From Stutzerimonas kunmingensis (GTDB lineage: Bacteria > Pseudomonadota > Gammaproteobacteria > Pseudomonadales > Pseudomonadaceae): a stretch of 64,000 nt of DNA. The DNA is taken from NCBI RefSeq assembly GCF_002929225.1, contig NZ_PISM01000014.1:248001-312000 (forward strand). The letters are read 5' to 3'. The position numbers were made by a program, and so were the translations under genes. The number at the start of each line of letters is the position of its first letter. Within the stretch, counting starts at the first letter, position 1. This document shows positions 59,832-64,000 of the stretch, one piece after another. The notes below the pieces were generated by a model. That model was not told the DNA's origin, made no database searches, and saw only the letters and a list, made by a program, of their open reading frames with translations.

Positions 59832-59930
59832 GCTGTCTCCCGGGCTTTTATCCCGCCGTGTAACCTCGCTGGAGGTCGCCAACTCTCGGACCAGCCACTC
59901 GCGTCAACGAGTCGGAACCCTAGTCAGCTA
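59832..59930 (-). promoter_or_regulatory. Guanidine-I (ykkC) riboswitch controlling the carboxylase operon
   Basis: On the minus strand: CTAGGGTTCCGACTCG, GGTCCGAGAG, then TACACGGCGGGATAAAAGCC and CGGGAGACAG, the ordered conserved blocks of the guanidine-I aptamer. Highly similar to 48228-48326. It lies about 165 bp before the permease and about 60 bp after a sigma-54 promoter. The downstream genes are a known guanidine-degradation set, which fixes the ligand with good confidence. Confidence 0.95.
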
Positions 59931-59980
59931 TTTCAAATTGTCTTCGCAGGTGCAGCAGCTTTCTTCGCAAAGGATACAAA

Positions 59981-59996
59981 GCAAGAGCGATGCCAA
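59981..59996 (-). promoter_or_regulatory. Sigma-54 promoter upstream of riboswitch 2
   Basis: Minus strand TTGGCATCGCTCTTGC has the invariant GG and GC dinucleotides exactly 10 bp apart and matches TTGGCA-N6-TTGC. It reads toward the riboswitch. It implies RpoN plus probably NtrC control, in line with nitrogen scavenging. Confidence 0.8.
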
Positions 59997-60101
59997 TGCA
60001 CAAAAAACGCGCGCTGCAGGCGTCGTGGGGAAGGGTGGCAATAGGGGGATGCCCTGTTTTGGGGCTGCGCTCGAGGCAGTGCATGCTTTTCGAGCGCGGA
60101 G

Positions 60102-60124
60102 GGCGTTGCACGAGCGCAACGCCG
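60102..60124 (-). terminator. Hairpin after the chemoreceptor gene
   Basis: GGCGTTGC and GCAACGCC form an 8-bp stem 14 bp past the chemoreceptor stop. No strong T run; weak terminator call. Confidence 0.4.
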
Positions 60125-60137
60125 CATTGGCAGGAAG

Positions 60138-61607
60138 CTAGAGCTTGAGCTGGCCGATGGCACGGCTCAGATCGGTGGACAGCGCGGCCAGCTCGGCACT
60201 GGTGCTGGCCGAGCTTACGGTCTGCTCCACGGTGCGTTCCGTGACGTCGCGGATGCCGGTGACCGAGCGATTGAGCTCCTCGGCTACCTGGCTTTGCTGT
60301 TCGGCCGCCACGGCGATCTGCGTGTTGCTTTCACGCATCTGCGCGACCGCATCGGCGATGGCCTCCAGCGCCTGCGCTGCGTCATGGGCTTCACGCACGC
60401 AGTCGTCGGCCTTGAGTGAGCTTTCCTGCATGAACTCCACGGCGTCGCGGGTCATCGACTGCAGGCCGGAGATCATCTGGGTGATCTCATCGGTGGAACT
60501 TTGCACACGCTTGGCCAGGTTGCGAACCTCATCGGCAACCACGGCGAATCCGCGGCCCTGTTCACCGGCCCGGGCTGCTTCGATGGCCGCGTTGAGCGCT
60601 AGCAGGTTGGTCTGTTCGGCGATGCTGTGGATCACGTTGACCACGCCGTTGATCTTCTGGCTGTCCGCGGCGAGCTGCTCGATCATCTCGCCGGTCTGCT
60701 GCACGCCCTGGGATAGGCTGGAGATGGACTTCTCCACACGGCCGACGACCCGGTGGCCATCGCCCGCAAGGCGGTCGGCGTTCTGTGATTGATCGCGAGT
60801 TTCGCGTGCATGCTCGGCGATCTGGTGCACCGTGGCGCTCATTTCGTTGATGGCCGTGGCTGCCTGGTCGGTTTCGCCCTGCTGACCGCGCATGCCCTTG
60901 TGCACGTCGTTCATGCTCGTGGCGAGCCGGCTGGCGCCCTCGTCGAGACGCGCGGCAGCCTGGGCGACGGTGCTGACCACGCGTTGATAGCCGCCCTGCA
61001 TGGCGTTGAATGCGCTGGCCATCTGGCCGACTTCGTCACGGCTGTCCAGCGGAACCCGTGCCTGCAGGTCGCCACTGCGCTCCACGTGCAGCATGACGTC
61101 CTTGAGCGTGTTGAGGTGGCTGAGCAGAAAGCGGATGAGCAGTTGCGAAGCGCCGAGCAGGCCGAGCATCAGCACCGCGACCGCCACGGCGTAGCTGAAA
61201 AAGTGCTGGCTCAGTACCTGAACAGCGCTGGGCGCGCGGGCCAGTACCGCCAGCTTCTGACCATTCGTCGCGGAGATCAGGTGGGCGCCGACCACGGGAT
61301 TGCTGGAGAGCAGTCGGTCGTGGGTGAGGGTGGTCCAGCCGCTTTCGGCGATAGCCTGACCCTCGACCGCGGCGCGCTGATCTGCCTGGAACGCGATCAG
61401 GTCCGCACCCTGCGGCAGCGCAGCATCGGCCGGCCAACTCGCCAGCAGTGACGCACGCGCCTGCGCTGCAGCGACGGCGTCGGCGCTACGGGCGCTTTGC
61501 TCCAGTTGTACGGCGTAAAGCACCAGCAGCAACGCGATGACGAAGGTCACCATGTTCAGTGCCCAGAACTTGTACTTGAGCGACAGATCGCGAATCCAAA
61601 CGGCCAT
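60138..61607 (-). CDS. Methyl-accepting chemotaxis protein
   Basis: 489 residues. TM1 at about 15-33, a short periplasmic domain (35-135), TM2 at about 137-160, HAMP (160-215) and a signalling domain with the hairpin tip [20 protein letters not shown] near 335-355. The sensing domain is only about 100 residues and not of a type I can name. It lies next to the guanidine operon and is read in the same direction, but its own promoter region separates it, so a link to guanidine chemotaxis is speculative. Confidence 0.93.
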   Translation of the reverse strand: MAVWIRDLSLKYKFWALNMVTFVIALLLVLYAVQLEQSARSADAVAAAQARASLLASWPADAALPQGADLIAFQADQRAAVEGQAIAESGWTTLTHDRLLSSNPVVGAHLISATNGQKLAVLARAPSAVQVLSQHFFSYAVAVAVLMLGLLGASQLLIRFLLSHLNTLKDVMLHVERSGDLQARVPLDSRDEVGQMASAFNAMQGGYQRVVSTVAQAAARLDEGASRLATSMNDVHKGMRGQQGETDQAATAINEMSATVHQIAEHARETRDQSQNADRLAGDGHRVVGRVEKSISSLSQGVQQTGEMIEQLAADSQKINGVVNVIHSIAEQTNLLALNAAIEAARAGEQGRGFAVVADEVRNLAKRVQSSTDEITQMISGLQSMTRDAVEFMQESSLKADDCVREAHDAAQALEAIADAVAQMRESNTQIAVAAEQQSQVAEELNRSVTGIRDVTERTVEQTVSSASTSAELAALSTDLSRAIGQLKL

Positions 61608-61716
61608 GACTGCTCTTCTTCTATAGGAGGTTGCGCGCGCGTAGCGGAACGCTTGCTTGCACTGCGGCTGAACATTTAACGGCCGCCTAAGGCAGAGCTT
61701 GAGAAATTTCTGTGAC

Positions 61717-62523
61717 TCAGTCGAGGTCCGGCAGGCCGAAGAACGCGCGCGCGCAGCGCGTGGTGTGCGCCGCCAGCGACGCTTCGCTCTCGCCGCGATG
61801 GAGCGCGACTTCGCGCAGTACTTCCGTAAGGTAGGCCGGTTCGTTCTGGCCGCTCTTAGGCTTCGGTCGCAGGGTGCGTGGCAGCAGATACGGCGCGTCG
61901 CTCTCGAGCATCAGACGACCTGTAGGGATGTCCTTCACCAGGGGATGCAGATGGGTACCGCGGCGTTCGTCGCATATCCAGCCGGTGATGCCGACATGCA
62001 GGTCCAGGTCGAGATAGCCGTACAGCGCCTGTTTTTCACCGGTGAAACAGTGCACCACCGCCGCAGGGAGGTGGTCCCGAAACGGTCGCAGGATCGCTAG
62101 CAACCGGTCGCTGGCGTCGCGTTCGTGCAGAAAGACCGGCAACTGCAGTTCGACGGCGAGTTGCAACTGTTCCTCCAGCGCGCGCTCCTGTAGCGGTCGC
62201 GGTGAAAAATCGCGATTGAAGTCCAGGCCGCATTCGCCGACTGCGCGCACTTCGGGCTCGGCGAGAAGGCCGCGCAACTGGCTGGCGCTGTCAGTCGTCC
62301 AGTGGCTCGCATCATGCGGATGCACACCCGCGGTACTGAACAGGTGCAGGCGGGACTCGTCCAGTTGGCGGCAGAGCTTGAGAGCAGCTTCGCTTTCTTC
62401 GAGGCTGGTGCCGGTAAGTACCATCTGCACGACGCCGGCCGCTCTGGCGCGCTCGACGACCGCAGATGCGCTGGAGGCGAATGTCGGGTGGCTCAGATTG
62501 ACGCCGATGTCGATAAGCTGCAT
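61717..62523 (-). CDS. tatD: TatD-family metal-dependent deoxyribonuclease
   Basis: 268 residues. [11 protein letters not shown] at the start, [22 protein letters not shown] and [10 protein letters not shown] are the TatD signatures supplying metal ligands. Family roles are 3'-5' exonuclease activity and DNA repair. Standalone gene. Confidence 0.93.
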   Translation of the reverse strand: MQLIDIGVNLSHPTFASSASAVVERARAAGVVQMVLTGTSLEESEAALKLCRQLDESRLHLFSTAGVHPHDASHWTTDSASQLRGLLAEPEVRAVGECGLDFNRDFSPRPLQERALEEQLQLAVELQLPVFLHERDASDRLLAILRPFRDHLPAAVVHCFTGEKQALYGYLDLDLHVGITGWICDERRGTHLHPLVKDIPTGRLMLESDAPYLLPRTLRPKPKSGQNEPAYLTEVLREVALHRGESEASLAAHTTRCARAFFGLPDLD

Positions 62524-62692
62524 GGATGCCTCGAGATTAAAAACTAACTAAATCAATAATATAGGAGTTATAGCTAAACCAGTTTGGAGGAAAAACTGGC
62601 GGAATAAGCCAACCTGTGAGAACCTTTGCCACCTTTTGCGGGCAGGGAGCACCGCACCAGCGTTCTCTGCGTCTTCAGACCGGTGCATCCCG

Positions 62693-64000
62693 ATGCCACG
62701 ATTGCTGCCACTCATGTTCTGCCTGCTGCTGGCCCTGATGCCAACGATGGCGACTGCGCGCGTGGCGGGCCCCGAGGCGTGGCAAGCGAACGACAAGGTA
62801 CGTGATCTCGCCGAAATTCGCCGTAGTGGCGTACTGCGCGTGCTGGTCAATCAGAGCCGGAACAGCTCCGGAGAGGTGAAAGGCGAAGCGATTGGCGTCG
62901 AGTACGCGCGGCTGCGGGCCTTCGAGCAGTACCTGAATCGCAATGCTGCATCCGCGCGGCCGATTACCCTGAAGATCATTCCCAAAGCCAAGGATCAGTT
63001 GCTTGGCGCGCTGCAGCGCGGCGAGGGGGATCTGGTAGCGCCCGGCGAATTACTGCCGCTGGCGGGCATGAAAGGCATCAGCCGCAGCCGGCCGGTAGTC
63101 AGCGACGTGTCATTGGTGCTGGTCAGCTGCCAGGGCGGTCCACGCTATCAGCGTCTGGACCAGCTATCCGGGCGCAGCCTTGCGTTGCCACCTGGCAGCG
63201 CCGCAGGGCCGGCGCTGGCGCGGCTGAACAAGCAACTGATGGAGCGCAAGCTGGCGCCGATCGTTGCCGAGTGGGTCGACCCCACGTTGGCCGTCGAGGA
63301 TGTGCTGGAGATGGTGCAGGCCGGCGTCTATCCGGCGACCGTGGTCGAGCAGACCATCGCCGAGCGCTGGGCCAAGGTCATGCCGAAACTGCGCATCGCG
63401 CAGCACCTGAGCCTTGGCGACAAGGCCAGCATGCACTGGTTCGTGCGGAACGACGCCAGCATGTTGCGCGCCAGTGCTGATCGCTTTCTCAAGGATTTCG
63501 ACCTGCCAGACAACCAGGATGCCGCCTTCGAGCGCGTCTACCGGCGTCTGTACAAGGTCCAGTACCCGCTCGACCGAGTGGGCCGCCAGCGTCTGGAAAA
63601 GGTTCGTCCGACCCTGCAGCGCTATGCCGAACAGATCGAGCTGGACTGGCTGAACCTCGCCGCCCTGGCGTTCAAGGAGTCCACCCTGAACCCTGCGGCG
63701 CGGGGCGCCGGCGGTGCCACTGGGTTGATGCAGGTGACGCCGGCCACGGCTCGTGCGATGGGTGTCAGCAACATCCACCAGTTGGACAACAACGTGCAGG
63801 CCAGTGCGAAGTATCTGGCGAACATCCGTCGTAACTTTTTCGCCAGCCCGCGACTGAACGAGCGTGAGCGCATGGCGTTCATTCTCGCCGCCTACAACCT
63901 CGGCCCGCAGCGGGTGCAGAGCATGCGCGCCGAAGCCCGTAGGCGCGGTCTGAACCCGGATCAGTGGTTCTTCCAGGTCGAGCGTATCGCCATGGAAACT
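62693..64000 (+). CDS. Lytic transglycosylase, MltF-like (partial, cut by window end)
   Basis: An open frame of 436 codons with no stop before the window edge. A signal peptide (MPRLLPLMFCLLLALMPTMA), then a periplasmic-binding-protein-like SBP_bac_3 domain (residues about 35-275: SGVLRVLVNQSRN, GEAIGVEYARLRAFEQYL). The SLT domain follows, with catalytic Glu in LAFKESTLNP near residue 329 and GLMQVTPATARAMGV and AYNLGPQRVQ after it. It cleaves peptidoglycan to anhydromuropeptides. The layout matches MltF. Confidence 0.93.
   Translation, partial: MPRLLPLMFCLLLALMPTMATARVAGPEAWQANDKVRDLAEIRRSGVLRVLVNQSRNSSGEVKGEAIGVEYARLRAFEQYLNRNAASARPITLKIIPKAKDQLLGALQRGEGDLVAPGELLPLAGMKGISRSRPVVSDVSLVLVSCQGGPRYQRLDQLSGRSLALPPGSAAGPALARLNKQLMERKLAPIVAEWVDPTLAVEDVLEMVQAGVYPATVVEQTIAERWAKVMPKLRIAQHLSLGDKASMHWFVRNDASMLRASADRFLKDFDLPDNQDAAFERVYRRLYKVQYPLDRVGRQRLEKVRPTLQRYAEQIELDWLNLAALAFKESTLNPAARGAGGATGLMQVTPATARAMGVSNIHQLDNNVQASAKYLANIRRNFFASPRLNERERMAFILAAYNLGPQRVQSMRAEARRRGLNPDQWFFQVERIAMET

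Noticed and set aside
59655..59882. 75-codon minus-strand frame across the riboswitch 2 leader
   Set aside because: It overlaps the conserved aptamer, whose RNA pattern explains the sequence; no protein family features.
1..64000. CRISPR arrays, rRNA operons, IS transposases
   Set aside because: None seen: no regular short repeat-spacer pattern, no rRNA sequence and no transposase-like protein in the window.

Overview
The window is high-GC DNA that reads as a chromosome segment of a Pseudomonadaceae member, most likely the Stutzerimonas (Pseudomonas stutzeri) group. That call rests on codon use, the tRNA-Ser(UGA) context, the phiCTX-type prophage and the REP-like palindromes; it is an inference, not a species identification.

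Layout. (1) 1-1030: a Bax-inhibitor-1/YccA-like membrane protein (minus strand) and an intact tRNA-Ser(UGA) with its own promoter. (2) 1008-34087: a complete-looking P2/phiCTX-type myovirus prophage integrated into the 3' end of that tRNA, bounded by a perfect 27-bp direct repeat. Order: att and cos-like region, Q-P divergent from O-N-M-L-X, lysis genes, R-S, V-W-J-I-H plus fibre chaperone, FI-FII-E/E'-T-U-D, a leftward lysogeny operon, and a rightward early operon (Ogr, a primase-helicase, small accessory genes, integrase). Three late transcription units each carry the same TGTA-N11-TACA dyad, a probable Ogr site. E/E' keeps the classic T6G minus-one frameshift. No cytotoxin (ctx) gene is present where phiCTX carries one. 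(3) 34343-35240: a small DUF1652-like protein and a TetR regulator. (4) 35342-59996: a nitrogen-scavenging island centred on guanidine. (5) 60138-64000: a chemoreceptor, a TatD nuclease and the start of an MltF-like lytic transglycosylase cut by the window edge.

The guanidine island is the most interesting part. Two leaders match the guanidine-I (ykkC) riboswitch, at about 48228-48326 and 59832-59930, both on the minus strand. The distal one follows an excellent sigma-54 promoter and heads an ABC permease, ATPase, two DUF1989 proteins (carboxyguanidine deiminase CgdA/CgdB type), a urea/guanidine carboxylase and allophanate hydrolase: a full route from guanidine to ammonia and CO2. The other heads an eleven-gene, almost entirely overlapping operon: ABC binding protein, desaturase-like di-iron oxygenase, two short-chain dehydrogenases, an EamA transporter, a creatininase, an isochorismatase-like hydrolase, a metallo-beta-lactamase-fold hydrolase, an unrecognised protein, ABC permease and ATPase. 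I know of no described pathway with this set. The simplest hypothesis is import and oxidative/hydrolytic trimming of a substituted or cyclic guanidine, feeding free guanidine to the second operon. A type III glutamine synthetase, another ABC binding protein and a MetX-like alpha/beta hydrolase lie beside it.

Other oddities: a REP-like pair inserted in frame inside the carboxylase gene, a tandem 140-bp repeat between the carboxylase and allophanate hydrolase genes, an array of GGTAATT words next to attL, and paired TGGTCCCA words at both prophage ends.
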